A stretch of 64,000 nucleotides of DNA from Microtetraspora sp. NBRC 13810 (GCF_030268685.1 NZ_BSRQ01000024.1:62001-126000), one strand, 5' to 3'; shown: positions 7,513 to 16,830, counted from the stretch's first letter. Numbers and translations: made by a program. Notes: generated from the letters alone by a model not told the origin.

Positions 7513-7992
7513 TCAGCCGCAGTTGCCCCAGGTTGCGCGGCCACCGGTGGCGGTGGTGGCGTCCTTCCTGGTGTCCCGGATGGTGCCCGAGTACTTGACG
7601 CAGAAGCCCTTGGCGTGCAGCTTCACGGGGCCCGCGTAGTACTTGTAACGGCGGGCGTCGGTCTTGCTCGACGTGCTCACCGGTTCGTCGCGGAGGCGCT
7701 TGGTCTGGGTGGTCAGGGTGGCGTCCGTGTACGTGGCGGTGCCGACGTACGAGGTCTTGATCGTGGTGACGCAGTTGTATCCGGTGCGGCGGTTGTAGAG
7801 CAGGTAGACGTGGCCGAACACGTCACCGGAAGGCGTCTTGACGACGCGCTTGCTGTCGGAGACGCGCGCGAAGCCCTTGCCGCACACGCCTTCGGGGGTG
7901 TACGCGGCTGCCAGCGCCTGCGTGGGGAGGACGAGGACGCCTCCGACGGAGATCGCCGTGGCGAGGATGAGCTTCTTCGTGGGCGTGAGCAC
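7513..7992 (-). CDS. Secreted spore-associated protein A-like
   Basis: 159 residues from GTG at 7992. A signal peptide is clear (MLTPTKK, hydrophobic core LILATAISVGGVLVL, cleavage near ALA-AAY at about residue 29). The mature part resembles SapA-type spore/surface proteins: GVCGKGFARV, a VYLLYNRRTGYNCVTTIKT strand, YYAGPVKLHAKGFCVKYSGTI and a C-terminal WGNCG. Four cysteines suggest two disulfides. SapA of Streptomyces coats spores and aerial hyphae; its role is not known in detail. The start codon has no strong ribosome site, so the exact start is less certain than the gene. Confidence 0.75.
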   Translation of the reverse strand: MLTPTKKLILATAISVGGVLVLPTQALAAAYTPEGVCGKGFARVSDSKRVVKTPSGDVFGHVYLLYNRRTGYNCVTTIKTSYVGTATYTDATLTTQTKRLRDEPVSTSSKTDARRYKYYAGPVKLHAKGFCVKYSGTIRDTRKDATTATGGRATWGNCG

Positions 7993-8200
7993 TCACTCTG
8001 TCCCTTCATCGGCCGCCGTCCGCTGACCGGGCGGCTGCGAACTGATCATCTTGCCACAGGTCAAGGCCCGAGAAAGCCGGATATGGCATCACTTGTGAAG
8101 CCGCGGGGAAGAGGGTGAAAGAGGCGCATGTCCACGTCTTCCCAGCTAGAAGGGGCTAGGTAAAAAATACTTTCATATAGGCCCGTATAGACGGAAAAAA

Positions 8201-8229
8201 TTGACGATGCCGCGGAGCGCCCGTATTGT
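8201..8229 (+). promoter_or_regulatory. Sigma-70-like promoter of the muropeptide operon
   Basis: TTGACG (8201-8206) and TATTGT (8224-8229) are separated by exactly 17 bases and lie 30 bases upstream of the ATG at 8259. The stretch just before it (8158-8200) is unusually A/T-rich for this genome (TAAAAAATACTTTCATATAG), as expected for an upstream promoter element. Confidence 0.65.
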
Positions 8230-8258
8230 CCTGGACAGTCGGGAACCAGGAGCGGCCC

Positions 8259-10064
8259 ATGAAGCGACTCGCGACGATGGCGGCTCTGGCGTCGATCGTC
8301 ACGGCCTCCGCGTGCGGAGGCGCCGGGCAGGTGGACGGCGCCGGGCCTGGAGGCATCTTCACCACCATCGACGGCAGCAAGCAGATCAACGCCAGCGCGC
8401 CGATCAACCCCTTCAATCCGGTGGGGTCGGTCTTCGCCGGGTACAACGGGATGGAGCTGGCCTGGCCGAAGAACGACCCGACCGATCCCAACGTGTTCTA
8501 CCCGGCCATCGCCAGGAGCTGGACGGAGACCCCGGATCAGTCGCAGGTCGTCATCCACCTCCAGCCGAACGCGAGGTGGTCCGACGGCAGGCCGGTGACC
8601 AGCGAGGACGTCAAGGTGTCGATCGGGCTCGCCTACACCCAGGGCGGCACCGCCTACGCCCTCGACCCCGCGGCGGCGGGCGCGGCGGCCGACGTGCGGA
8701 TCGTGGACCCGGCGACCGTCGAGATCACGCAGGGCGCCAACAAGAGCAGCATGTTCCTCAGCAACCTGCTCTCGACCGTCGTCGTGCCCGCGCACGTCTA
8801 CGGGCGGCTGCTGCCGGGGAACTTCTGGCAGACGCTGAAGGTCGCGCAGTACTCCTCCGGCCCCGCCGCCGACCGGGCCAGGGCGTCGATCACCGGCCTC
8901 GCGGACAAGGTCATCGCCTTCGCCCCGAAGCAGGACGTCTCGGCCGGCCCGTTCGTGCTGGAACGGGTCAACCCGGGGGCCGCCCTGCTGAAGCGGAACC
9001 CCTACTTCTACAACAACAAGGTCATCGGGCCGGACAAGGTCAAGGTCCTCAACTACACCGGCAACGAGCAGATCTGGAACTACCTGATCTCCGGCCAGCT
9101 CGACAACGCCCCCTTCACCTCGGTGCCCGCCGCCGTCATGGACCGGATCCGCCAGGTGAGCGGCAGCGGGGTGATCAGCGGTTACTCGCCGGTCGTCACG
9201 TCCCTCGCGTTCAACCAGGCGCACAAGCCGTACGACAACGTGCACGTGCGGCGGGCGCTGGCCTACCTGATCGACCGGCGGCAGGTGACCAGGATCGCCT
9301 CGCCGGAGGGCGGTACGCCGGCGGTGACCACGTCGGGCATCCACGCGAGGGCGGCGAAGGCGTGGCTGGGCGGCGGGTTCGACGCGCTCAACCCCTACCG
9401 GCTCGACCCGGCGAAGGCGGCGGCGGAGCTGAAGGCGGCCGGGATGACCCGGCGCGGCGGCCGGTGGGCGCTGCCCGACGGGAAGCCGTGGAAAGTGGAG
9501 ATCCACGTCCCCGCGTCGTTCTCCGACTGGGTCTCGGCGGCCAAGTCGATCACCAGCCAGCTCGGCGACCACGGGATCGACGCGAGCGTGGTCACCACGG
9601 CCGACTACACCCTCTACCTGAGCGAGCTGGCGCAGGGGAAGTACGACATCGGGTTCTGGCTGATCGGCCTCGGGCCCTCGCCGTACAACATCTACCAGCG
9701 GATCTACGGTCAGGCCAACGGGTGGCAGTTGTTCGGCGGGCGGCTGAAGCACGTGGCGCCGGGCACCGAGGGCAACTGGATGGGCGGGCCGCAGACCGTG
9801 CAGGCCGGCGGCGCCAGAGTCGATCCCGGTCAGCTGACCGGTGACCTGAACTTCGCGTCCCCCGCCAGGCAGAAGCAGATCATCGGCACGCTCGCCGAGG
9901 TGACGAACCAGCAACTGCCCGTCGTCCAGCTCTGGGACTACGTCAACACCCAGTTTGTCAACACGTCCCGCTACACCGGGTTCCCGCCGAACGACAGCGA
10001 GGCGCTGCGGCTGTCGTCGGGCGTGTGGATGCAACTCGGCATGATCAGGAAGAGGCAGGCATGA
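8259..10064 (+). CDS. ABC transporter solute-binding lipoprotein, family 5 (dipeptide/oligopeptide type)
   Basis: 601 residues; ATG 8259 starts a lipoprotein signal (MKRLATMAALASIVTASAC, lipid-modified Cys19). The rest is an extracytoplasmic family-5 binding protein: WTETPDQSQVVIHLQPNARWSDGRPVTSEDV is the family hallmark, with DVRIVDPATVEI, SAGPFVLERV and VRRALAYLIDRR further on. It should capture a peptide-like ligand for the permeases that follow. Its stop overlaps the next start (ATGA). Because the operon also holds a MurNAc-6-phosphate etherase and a serine hydrolase, I infer the ligand is a muropeptide or cell-wall peptide; the sequence alone does not prove this. Confidence 0.92.
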   Translation: MKRLATMAALASIVTASACGGAGQVDGAGPGGIFTTIDGSKQINASAPINPFNPVGSVFAGYNGMELAWPKNDPTDPNVFYPAIARSWTETPDQSQVVIHLQPNARWSDGRPVTSEDVKVSIGLAYTQGGTAYALDPAAAGAAADVRIVDPATVEITQGANKSSMFLSNLLSTVVVPAHVYGRLLPGNFWQTLKVAQYSSGPAADRARASITGLADKVIAFAPKQDVSAGPFVLERVNPGAALLKRNPYFYNNKVIGPDKVKVLNYTGNEQIWNYLISGQLDNAPFTSVPAAVMDRIRQVSGSGVISGYSPVVTSLAFNQAHKPYDNVHVRRALAYLIDRRQVTRIASPEGGTPAVTTSGIHARAAKAWLGGGFDALNPYRLDPAKAAAELKAAGMTRRGGRWALPDGKPWKVEIHVPASFSDWVSAAKSITSQLGDHGIDASVVTTADYTLYLSELAQGKYDIGFWLIGLGPSPYNIYQRIYGQANGWQLFGGRLKHVAPGTEGNWMGGPQTVQAGGARVDPGQLTGDLNFASPARQKQIIGTLAEVTNQQLPVVQLWDYVNTQFVNTSRYTGFPPNDSEALRLSSGVWMQLGMIRKRQA

Positions 10065-11074
10065 CGCGAGGAGCCGCGATCACCCGGCGCGTGGCGGGCC
10101 ACCTGGCCCGGGGCGTGGTCATGATCTGGGTCGTCGCCACGGTCAGCTTCTTCATCATCAGGGAGATCCCCGGCGACCCCGTCCAGGGCATGTACGAGAG
10201 CCTGTTGCAGAAGGGCATGTCGCCGCAGCAGGCCGAGCGGGCCACCGCCGTGCTGTACGGGTTCCTGCCGAAGGGCACCCTGTGGGACCAGTACGTCGGC
10301 TACATGGGCTCGCTGCTGCACGGCGACCTCGGGCAGTCGCTCAGCACGCCCGGCGTCCAGGTGACGCACCTGATCGGCGCGGCGGCGAGCTGGACCGTGC
10401 TGCCCGTGCTGGCCGGCACCCTGCTCAGCTTCCTGCTCGGCGTGACCATGGGCGTCTACGCGGCGATCAGGCGCTCCGGCAAGCTCGGCGACCTGCTCGC
10501 GTTGTCCGGCTCGCTGCTGCACGGCATCCCGGTGTACGTCATCGGGCTGCTGCTCACCGCGATCTTCGCGACGCTGTGGCCCATCCTGCCCTCCGGCGGG
10601 CCGGTGGACGTCGACTACGTGCCCGGCCTCAACCCCGGGTACATCGGCTCGCTGCTCTACCACGCCGTGCTGCCCGTCGTGACGTACACGCTGGCCAGCT
10701 ACGGGGGCTGGATCCTGGCGATGAAGTCGAACGTGGTGGCCGTGCTCGGCGACGACTTCATCCTCGCCGCCGAACTGCGCGGGCTCAAACGCGGCATCGT
10801 GTTCCGCTATCTCGCCCGCAACGCGATCCTGCCGCTGTTCACCATCCTCGCCCTGTCGATCGGCATGCTCTTCGGCGGTTCGATCTTCATCGAGGAGATC
10901 TTCAACTATCCCGGCCTCGGCCTGCTGCTCGTCAACAGCATCAGCTCCCGCGACTACGCGCTGATGGGCGGCACCTTCCTGATCATCACGGTGGGCATCG
11001 TCGTCGCCAACATCGTCGCCGACCTGCTGTACACGGTGATCGACCCGCGGGTCAGGAGCGGAGGTACGGCATGA
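10061..11074 (+). CDS. ABC transporter permease, DppB type
   Basis: 337 residues, ATG overlapping the binding-protein stop. Inner-membrane permease with about six hydrophobic segments. It starts with RRVAGHLARGVVMIWVVATVSFFIIREIPGDP, the DppB/OppB N-terminal signature ending in GDP. The EAA-like loop that docks the ATPases is near AAELRGLKRGIVFRYLARNAILPL. The C-terminal YTVIDPRVR is also typical. Its stop overlaps the second permease (ATGA). Confidence 0.93.
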   Translation: MTRGAAITRRVAGHLARGVVMIWVVATVSFFIIREIPGDPVQGMYESLLQKGMSPQQAERATAVLYGFLPKGTLWDQYVGYMGSLLHGDLGQSLSTPGVQVTHLIGAAASWTVLPVLAGTLLSFLLGVTMGVYAAIRRSGKLGDLLALSGSLLHGIPVYVIGLLLTAIFATLWPILPSGGPVDVDYVPGLNPGYIGSLLYHAVLPVVTYTLASYGGWILAMKSNVVAVLGDDFILAAELRGLKRGIVFRYLARNAILPLFTILALSIGMLFGGSIFIEEIFNYPGLGLLLVNSISSRDYALMGGTFLIITVGIVVANIVADLLYTVIDPRVRSGGTA

Positions 11075-11979
11075 CCGTGACCGTGCTGCCGGAGGTGGCC
11101 GGGACCAGCCGGGCCACGCTGCGGCGCAACTTCTGGCGCGGCGTCTGGCGGGTGCTGCGCCGCAAGCCGAGCCGGATGGCGGGCGTCGGCATCGTCGCGC
11201 TGTTCGCCCTGATGGGCGCCTTCGGCCCGCTGCTCTACCCGGCCAACCTGCCGCGGGACGACAACGCCCTCTACGCGCCGCCCAGCCTGGCACACCCGTT
11301 CGGCACCGACTTCGAAGGCACCGACGTGCTCGCCCTGGTCGTCACCGGGGCGCGGTACGTGCTGCTCACCGGCCTCGCCACCGCCTTCATCACGGTCGCC
11401 CTCGGTACCGCCATCGGGTTGTTCGCCGGGTTCCGGCGCGGCCGGTGGGACACCGCGCTCATGCGGCTCACCGACCTGAACCTCGCCATCCCCGGCCTGC
11501 CGCTGCTGCTCGTGCTGTCCACCGTGTGGAAGTTCACCAGCCCGCTGGAGATGGGCCTGGTGCTCGGCCTACTCGGCTGGGGCGGCGTGGCCCGTGCCGT
11601 ACGGTCCCAGACGCTCTCCCTGCGGGAACGCGGGTTCATCGAGGCGGCGCGCGGGCTCGGCCTGCCGACCAGGCACATCGTCGGGCGGGAGCTGCTGCCC
11701 AGCATGGCCCCCTACATCGCGATGAACATGCTGATCGCGGTGACCGGGGCCGTCTACGCCCAGGTGGGGTTGTTCTTCCTCGGCGTGCTGCCGTTCGAGG
11801 CCAACAACTGGGGCGTGATGCTCAACCTCGCCGTCTTCAGCGGGGGAGCGCTCACCACGCCCGCCGCCCTGCCGTACCTGCTCGCCCCCCTGCTCGCGAT
11901 CCTGCTGCTCACGCTGGGCATCGTGCTCATCGTGGACGCCATGGACGAGATCTTCAATCCCCGGCTGCGGGAGGAGTAG
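11071..11979 (+). CDS. ABC transporter permease, DppC type
   Basis: 302 residues. DppC/OppC family: N-terminal RRKPSRMAGVGIVALFALMGAFGPLLYP, then HPFGTDFEGTDVLALVVTGARYVL (the HPLGTDxxGRD motif in a variant form), an EAA loop at EAARGLGLPTRHIVGRELLPS, and C-terminal DAMDEIFNPRLR. Forms the heterodimeric channel with the preceding permease. Four bases separate it from the first ATPase gene. Confidence 0.93.
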   Translation: MTVTVLPEVAGTSRATLRRNFWRGVWRVLRRKPSRMAGVGIVALFALMGAFGPLLYPANLPRDDNALYAPPSLAHPFGTDFEGTDVLALVVTGARYVLLTGLATAFITVALGTAIGLFAGFRRGRWDTALMRLTDLNLAIPGLPLLLVLSTVWKFTSPLEMGLVLGLLGWGGVARAVRSQTLSLRERGFIEAARGLGLPTRHIVGRELLPSMAPYIAMNMLIAVTGAVYAQVGLFFLGVLPFEANNWGVMLNLAVFSGGALTTPAALPYLLAPLLAILLLTLGIVLIVDAMDEIFNPRLREE

Positions 11980-11983
11980 CCCG

Positions 11984-12988
11984 ATGGAGACCGCGCCAGG
12001 AGTGCGCATCCGCGACCTCACCGTCGTCTACAACACGCCGATGGGGGAACTGCCCGCCGTGTCCGGCGTCGACCTCACCCTCACGCCGGGCACGATCACC
12101 GGCGTCGTCGGCGAGTCCGGCTCGGGCAAGTCCACCCTCGCCCTCTCCCTGCTGAACGCCGTCCAGCCGCCGGGCCGGATCAGCGGCGGAAGCGTCGAGA
12201 TCGACGGCCTCGGAGACGTCGTACGGCTGCGCGGCGAGGAACTGCGCCAGGCGCGCGGACGCAAGGTCGGCTACGTCTTCCAGGCCGCCCAGAACTCCCT
12301 CAACCCGCTGAAGACGATCGGCAAGCAGTTGCTCGACCTCGGCCGCTCGCACGACGTGGCCGACCCGCGGGCGCTGGTGCGCGACGCGAAGGACCTGCTG
12401 GCCAGGATGGGCCTGGACGGCGCCAGGGTGCTCGACTCCCACCAGCACGAGCTGTCCGGCGGCATGCGCCAGCGGGTGGGCATCATGCTCGCGCTGGTGC
12501 TCAACGCCAAGGTGGTCGTCCTCGACGAGCCCACCACCGCCCTCGACATGATCACCCAGGCGACGATCCTGCGCATCATCCGCGAGGTGCACGAGGAACG
12601 GGCGCTCACCACGCTCGTCATCACCCACGACGTCGGCGCGGTCGCCGAGGTCGCCGACGCCCTCGCCGTGATGTACGGCGGGCGGATCGTCGAGCACGGC
12701 CCGATCGCCGACGTGCTGGGCGCGCCCGCACATCCGTACACCCAGGGCCTGATCCGGGCGATCCCCCGGCTGTCCGGGGACATCTCACAGGCCAGGGCGC
12801 TGCCCGGACGGCCGCCGACGCTCGGCACGCTGCCGGCCGCCGGGTGCGTGTTCCGGGAGCGCTGCGCCCTGCGCATGGAGATCTGCGAGACGGTGGAGCC
12901 CGCGCCGGTGACCTGCGGCGGCAGGACGGTCGCCTGCCACGCGGCCGGGCACTCCCTGGCGCCGGTGAAGCGGAAGGAATACGTGTGA
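11984..12988 (+). CDS. ABC transporter ATP-binding protein, DppD type
   Basis: 334 residues. Cytoplasmic ATPase: Walker A GESGSGKST (about residues 45-53), Q-loop VFQAAQNSLNPL, signature LSGGMRQRVGIMLAL, Walker B VVVLDEPTTALD, and switch histidine VITHDVG. The C-terminal oligopeptide-ABC motif has four cysteines (CVFRERCALRMEIC, VTCGG), which in DppD/OppD proteins can bind an Fe-S cluster. GTG of the next gene overlaps its stop. Confidence 0.94.
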   Translation: METAPGVRIRDLTVVYNTPMGELPAVSGVDLTLTPGTITGVVGESGSGKSTLALSLLNAVQPPGRISGGSVEIDGLGDVVRLRGEELRQARGRKVGYVFQAAQNSLNPLKTIGKQLLDLGRSHDVADPRALVRDAKDLLARMGLDGARVLDSHQHELSGGMRQRVGIMLALVLNAKVVVLDEPTTALDMITQATILRIIREVHEERALTTLVITHDVGAVAEVADALAVMYGGRIVEHGPIADVLGAPAHPYTQGLIRAIPRLSGDISQARALPGRPPTLGTLPAAGCVFRERCALRMEICETVEPAPVTCGGRTVACHAAGHSLAPVKRKEYV

Positions 12989-13989
12989 TCACCGGCACCG
13001 CCGTCACCAAGACGTTCAGGCAGCGCGGCAACGTGCTCGGCAGGCGCGAGGTCCCGGCCCTGCGCGGGGTGGACTTCACGATCGGGAAGGGCGGGGCGGT
13101 CTCCTTCATCGGCGAGTCCGGCTGCGGCAAGACCACGCTCGGCCGGATCATCGCCGGGCTGGAGACCTACGACTCCGGGGAGATCGTCATCGACGGCACC
13201 CCGATGTCCGGCCTGAGTCACCGCCGACGGCAGCCGTACTTCCGCCGGATCCAGCTCATCCACCAGGACCCCTACTCGGCGCTCAACCCCACCCGGACGA
13301 TCCACCAGACTCTGGAGGCGCCGCTGCGGCTGCGCGCCCGCCAGGCGGGGCGGCCGAGGTCGTGGGGCGACGTGCGCGCGGAGGAGCTGCTCGCCCTGGT
13401 CGGGCTCGACCCGGGGTACGTCCTGCCGCGCTATCCGCACCAGCTCTCCGGCGGCATGCGGCAGCGGGTGGTGATCGCGCGGGCGCTCACCATGGACCCC
13501 GAGATGCTGGTCGCCGACGAGGCCGTGTCGATGATCGACGTGTCGCTGCGGCTCGGCGTCCTCGCCCTGCTCAAGGACCTGCGCGAACGGCTCGGCGTGA
13601 GCGTGCTGTTCATCACGCACGACATCGCCACCGCCCGGTACATCGGCGACGGGGGCGAGTTGTACGTGATCTACCGGGGCCAGGTGGTCGAGCGGGGGGC
13701 GACCGAGACGATCATCAACGAGCCGGTGCACCCGTACACGCAGTCGCTGCTGTCGGCGACGCCGGTGCTGCACGGGCTGGAGCGGCCCGGTCCCGAGCGG
13801 GTCGTGCCGACCGAGGCGCTCGACGAGGGGAAGGCCGACGCGGGCTGCCTGTTCGCGCGCAGGTGCCCGTTCAGCACGTCGCGCTGCGAGGCCGAGACCC
13901 CCGTACTCGGGCACGACGGCGGCACCGGCCAGTTGCACGCCTGCTTCCACCCGCGGCGCCGGAGCGTGGTCCCGCTGGAGACGGCATGA
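12985..13989 (+). CDS. ABC transporter ATP-binding protein, DppF type
   Basis: 334 residues from GTG 12985, within the previous stop. Walker A GESGCGKTT, Q-loop LIHQDPYSALNPT, signature LSGGMRQRVVIARAL, Walker B-like MLVADEAVSMIDVSL and the H-loop FITHDIA. In Walker B the usual LDEP is ADEA, with Asp and catalytic Glu kept. C-terminal CLFARRCPFSTSRC carries the family cysteines. Pairs with the DppD-type subunit. Confidence 0.93.
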   Translation: MITGTAVTKTFRQRGNVLGRREVPALRGVDFTIGKGGAVSFIGESGCGKTTLGRIIAGLETYDSGEIVIDGTPMSGLSHRRRQPYFRRIQLIHQDPYSALNPTRTIHQTLEAPLRLRARQAGRPRSWGDVRAEELLALVGLDPGYVLPRYPHQLSGGMRQRVVIARALTMDPEMLVADEAVSMIDVSLRLGVLALLKDLRERLGVSVLFITHDIATARYIGDGGELYVIYRGQVVERGATETIINEPVHPYTQSLLSATPVLHGLERPGPERVVPTEALDEGKADAGCLFARRCPFSTSRCEAETPVLGHDGGTGQLHACFHPRRRSVVPLETA

Positions 13990-14005
13990 GCCCGGCGGGC
14001 GCGGC

Positions 14006-14848
14006 ATGAGCGGCATCGGGCCGGTGACGCCGGACGCCCGGGTGGAGGAGGTGGCGGGCGCGGCGCTGTGGGCGGACGCGGCCGAGGCGCCGTTCCTCGT
14101 GCACCGGCTGGCCCGGCCGCCCGAGGGACGCCGGTGGGTCGCCCTGGCCACCGCTGAGCTCGACGGCGTCGTGTTCGCGTCCCTGTCGGAGGCCGGGATC
14201 GGGCACATCGACCTGCTCGCCGTGGACCCGGTGGCGCAGGGCCGGGGACTCGGCCGCGCGCTCGCCGTGGCGGCGGAGGACTGGCTGCGGTCCGGCGGCG
14301 CCACCGAGGCGAGGTTCGCCGGCCACCCGCCCTGCTACGCCTGGCCCGGCATCGACGTGCGTTACACCCCGGCGGCCTGCCTGGCCGAGAGCCTCGGCTA
14401 CGACCGGTACAGCGTCGCCTGGAACATGACGGCGTCCTCCGCGGGCATCGACGGCGCCGACCCGGTCCCGGCCGGGGTGACCCTGCGCACGGCGCCGCCG
14501 GGGGAGCGGGACGAGGTCGCCGCGTTCGTCCGCGCGCACTGGAACGACGCCTGGGCCTGGGAGGCCGAACAGGCGACCGGCTGCCACTACGCCGTGCGCG
14601 AAGGCCGGATCATCGGCTTCGCGGCGTGGGGCTCCCGGCCGTCGTGGTTCGGCCCGATGGGCACCGCCGAGGCCGCCCGCGGGCTCGGCGTCGGCCGGCT
14701 GCTTGTCCGGCGCTGCCTCGCCGAGCAGGCCGCGGCCGGGCTGGCCCGGGTCCAGATCGGCTGGGTGGGCCCGATCCGCTTCTACGCCCGGGTGGCCGCC
14801 GCGAAGGTCGAACGCGTCTTCTGGCTCTACCGCCGCCCGCTCCGCTGA
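14006..14848 (+). CDS. Double-GNAT acetyltransferase
   Basis: 280 residues made of two GNAT folds. The N-terminal one has the acetyl-CoA loop at VDPVAQGRGLGRALAVAAEDWL (Q/RxxGxG/A, about residues 73-80). The C-terminal one (from about residue 155) has EAARGLGVGRLLVRRCL, a less standard loop. Such two-domain GNATs are found for aminoglycoside, mycothiol and spermidine-type acceptors. Lying between the peptide importer and murQ in the same orientation, it may acetylate an imported amino sugar or peptide; that is inference from position only. Confidence 0.8.
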   Translation: MSGIGPVTPDARVEEVAGAALWADAAEAPFLVHRLARPPEGRRWVALATAELDGVVFASLSEAGIGHIDLLAVDPVAQGRGLGRALAVAAEDWLRSGGATEARFAGHPPCYAWPGIDVRYTPAACLAESLGYDRYSVAWNMTASSAGIDGADPVPAGVTLRTAPPGERDEVAAFVRAHWNDAWAWEAEQATGCHYAVREGRIIGFAAWGSRPSWFGPMGTAEAARGLGVGRLLVRRCLAEQAAAGLARVQIGWVGPIRFYARVAAAKVERVFWLYRRPLR

Positions 14849-14893
14849 CCGCATGTCATCTCGATGGAAACCCTCTACACGTGAGGAATCAGG

Positions 14894-15793
14894 ATGAATC
14901 CACTTGCCGCTCTCGCCACCGAACAGAGCGACCCCCGGTACAGCCGGATCGACACGCTCCCGACGGAGGAGATCGCCCGGCTGATGAACGCCGCCGACGC
15001 CGCCGTCCCCGCCGCGGTGGCGACCGCCGTACCGGCGATCTCGGCCGCGGTGGACGGCATCGCCGAGCGGCTGACCGCCGGGGGACGGCTGTTCTACGTG
15101 GGCGCGGGCACGTCCGGGCGGCTGGCGGTGCTGGACGCGTCCGAGTGCCCGCCGACCTTCGGCACCGATCCCGACCTCGTACAGGGTGTCATCGCGGGCG
15201 GTGAGGCGGCGCTCGTCCGGTCGGTCGAGGGCGCCGAGGACGACGCGGAGGCGGGCGCCGAGGTCATCAGGGCCAAGGGGATCGGCCCGCTGGACGCCGT
15301 CGTGGGCATCTCGGCCAGCGGCCGGGCGCCGTACGTCGTCGCGGCGGTCGAGGAGGCGGGCCGGCGCGGCGCCCTGACGGCCGGGCTGGCGTGCAACGCG
15401 CACACGCCGCTGGCGGCGGCGGCGGACCACGCCATCGAGGTGATCGTCGGGCCCGAGGTGGTGACCGGATCGACCCGGCTCAAGGCCGGCACCGCCCAGA
15501 AGCTGGTGCTCAACATGATCTCGACGATCACGATGATCCGATGCGGCCGGACATACGGCAACCACATGATCGAGGTGTCCGCGACCAACGCGAAGCTGCT
15601 CGACCGGGCGTCCAGGATCGTCGCCGACATCACCGGCGCCGAGGTCGCGGCGGCCCGCGAGATCCTGGACGCGGGGCACGACGTCAAGACAGCCGTCATG
15701 ATGATCAGGTTCGGCGTCGACGCGGACCGCGCCCGGTCGCTGCTCGCCGCGCGGGGCGGCCGGCTCGACACCGCGCCGCGGCAGGATGCTTGA
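14894..15793 (+). CDS. murQ: N-acetylmuramic acid 6-phosphate etherase
   Basis: 299 residues. Cleaves the D-lactyl ether of MurNAc-6-phosphate to GlcNAc-6-phosphate and lactate, the key cytoplasmic step of MurNAc recycling. SIS fold with the near-invariant YVGAGTSGRLAVLDASECPPTF block containing catalytic Glu84, and the second catalytic Glu in EGAEDD (about Glu115). Also KAGTAQKLVLNMISTITMIRCGRTYGN, characteristic of the family. MurQ needs phosphorylated MurNAc, normally made by a PTS (MurP) or a kinase (AnmK/MurK); neither is in the window, and an ABC importer sits upstream instead. It overlaps the next gene by 8 bases. Confidence 0.96.
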   Translation: MNPLAALATEQSDPRYSRIDTLPTEEIARLMNAADAAVPAAVATAVPAISAAVDGIAERLTAGGRLFYVGAGTSGRLAVLDASECPPTFGTDPDLVQGVIAGGEAALVRSVEGAEDDAEAGAEVIRAKGIGPLDAVVGISASGRAPYVVAAVEEAGRRGALTAGLACNAHTPLAAAADHAIEVIVGPEVVTGSTRLKAGTAQKLVLNMISTITMIRCGRTYGNHMIEVSATNAKLLDRASRIVADITGAEVAAAREILDAGHDVKTAVMMIRFGVDADRARSLLAARGGRLDTAPRQDA

Positions 15794-16808
15794 CGACCTC
15801 CTGCGCGCCGCCGTGCCGGGGGTCGCCTCCGCGGCGGTCGCGCTGATCGCCGTGGACGGCCGCCAGGTCGCCGGGGCCGCGGTGGGGGAGGCGGTGCGCT
15901 TCGCGGACGCGTCCGGGACGCTGCTCCGGGACCGGCCGCCGGCCGCCCTCGACTCCGTCTTCGACCTGGCGTCGATCACCAAGCTGTTCACCACGGTCGT
16001 CCTGCTGTCCCTCGCCGAGGACGACCGCCTGGATCTCGACGAGCCGGTGGCCATGTGGCTGCCCCGGCACTACGGCGACCGGCCGGAGATCACCGTGCGC
16101 CACCTGCTCACCCACACCTCCGGCCTGCCCGCGTCCCGGCGGACCGCGGACTGGGACGCGATCCTGTCCACCCCGGCGTGGCATCCGGCGGGGACCTACG
16201 TCTACTCCGACGTCGGCCTGATCACCGCCGGGCGGGTCGCCGAGATCGCCGGCGACGAACCCCTGGACGTCCTCGTCCGGGAGCGGATCACCGGCCCGCT
16301 CCGCCTGACCGACACCGTCTACCGCCCCGGCCGGGCCCTGCTGCCGCGGACCGTGGCCACCGAGCATCGGCCGGGCCGCCCGGGGACGGGCTGCGTCAGG
16401 GGAACGGTGCACGACGAGACCGCGTACGGCCTGGGCGGCGTCACCGGGCACGCGGGCCTGTTCGGCACGGCCGCCGACCTGCTGCGCTTCGGCGAGGCGC
16501 TGCGGGCCGGCGCGGACGGCGTCCTGTCCCGGCACACGGCTGCCGAGATGACCCGCGACCAGGGGGTGTCCGGCGCCGGGTTCCGCCAGGGGCTCGGGGT
16601 GCGCATCGGGGATCCGGCTGTCGCCGGTCCGCTGACCCGTGGGTTCGGGCATTCGGGCTTCACCGGGACGTCGTTGCTCGTGGACCCCGGCCACCGGCTC
16701 ACCGTCGTACTGCTCACCAACAACGTGCACCCGGTGCGCGGGCGGCCCGGGATCAGGGAACTGCGCCACGCGGTCGCCGCAGAGGCCCTGCGGCTCGCCG
16801 CCGGCTGA
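15786..16808 (+). CDS. Serine hydrolase of the beta-lactamase/PBP4* family
   Basis: 340 residues. Class C beta-lactamase-like fold: nucleophile motif Ser63-Ile-Thr-Lys66 (DLASITKLFT), second motif YVYSDVG (Tyr-Ser-Asp in place of Tyr-Ser-Asn), LLTHTSGLP, and HSGFTGTS as the third motif. No signal peptide is evident, so it appears cytoplasmic. In Bacillus subtilis the murQ cluster also contains a beta-lactamase-family protein (AmiE/YbbE) annotated as a muramyl-alanine amidase, so a role in trimming peptides from imported muropeptides is plausible. It is the last gene of the 8.5-kb operon. Confidence 0.88.
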   Translation: MLDDLLRAAVPGVASAAVALIAVDGRQVAGAAVGEAVRFADASGTLLRDRPPAALDSVFDLASITKLFTTVVLLSLAEDDRLDLDEPVAMWLPRHYGDRPEITVRHLLTHTSGLPASRRTADWDAILSTPAWHPAGTYVYSDVGLITAGRVAEIAGDEPLDVLVRERITGPLRLTDTVYRPGRALLPRTVATEHRPGRPGTGCVRGTVHDETAYGLGGVTGHAGLFGTAADLLRFGEALRAGADGVLSRHTAAEMTRDQGVSGAGFRQGLGVRIGDPAVAGPLTRGFGHSGFTGTSLLVDPGHRLTVVLLTNNVHPVRGRPGIRELRHAVAAEALRLAAG

Positions 16809-16830
16809 CCGGATTCGTCACCCGCAACCC

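Noticed and set aside
8061-10034. A 657-residue open frame opposite the solute-binding protein gene
   Set aside because: High-GC antisense frame; the plus-strand lipoprotein with a good promoter and family motifs explains the region.
13871-16054. A 727-residue minus-strand frame opposite GNAT/murQ
   Set aside because: Antisense shadow of three well-recognised genes; composition typical of such shadows.
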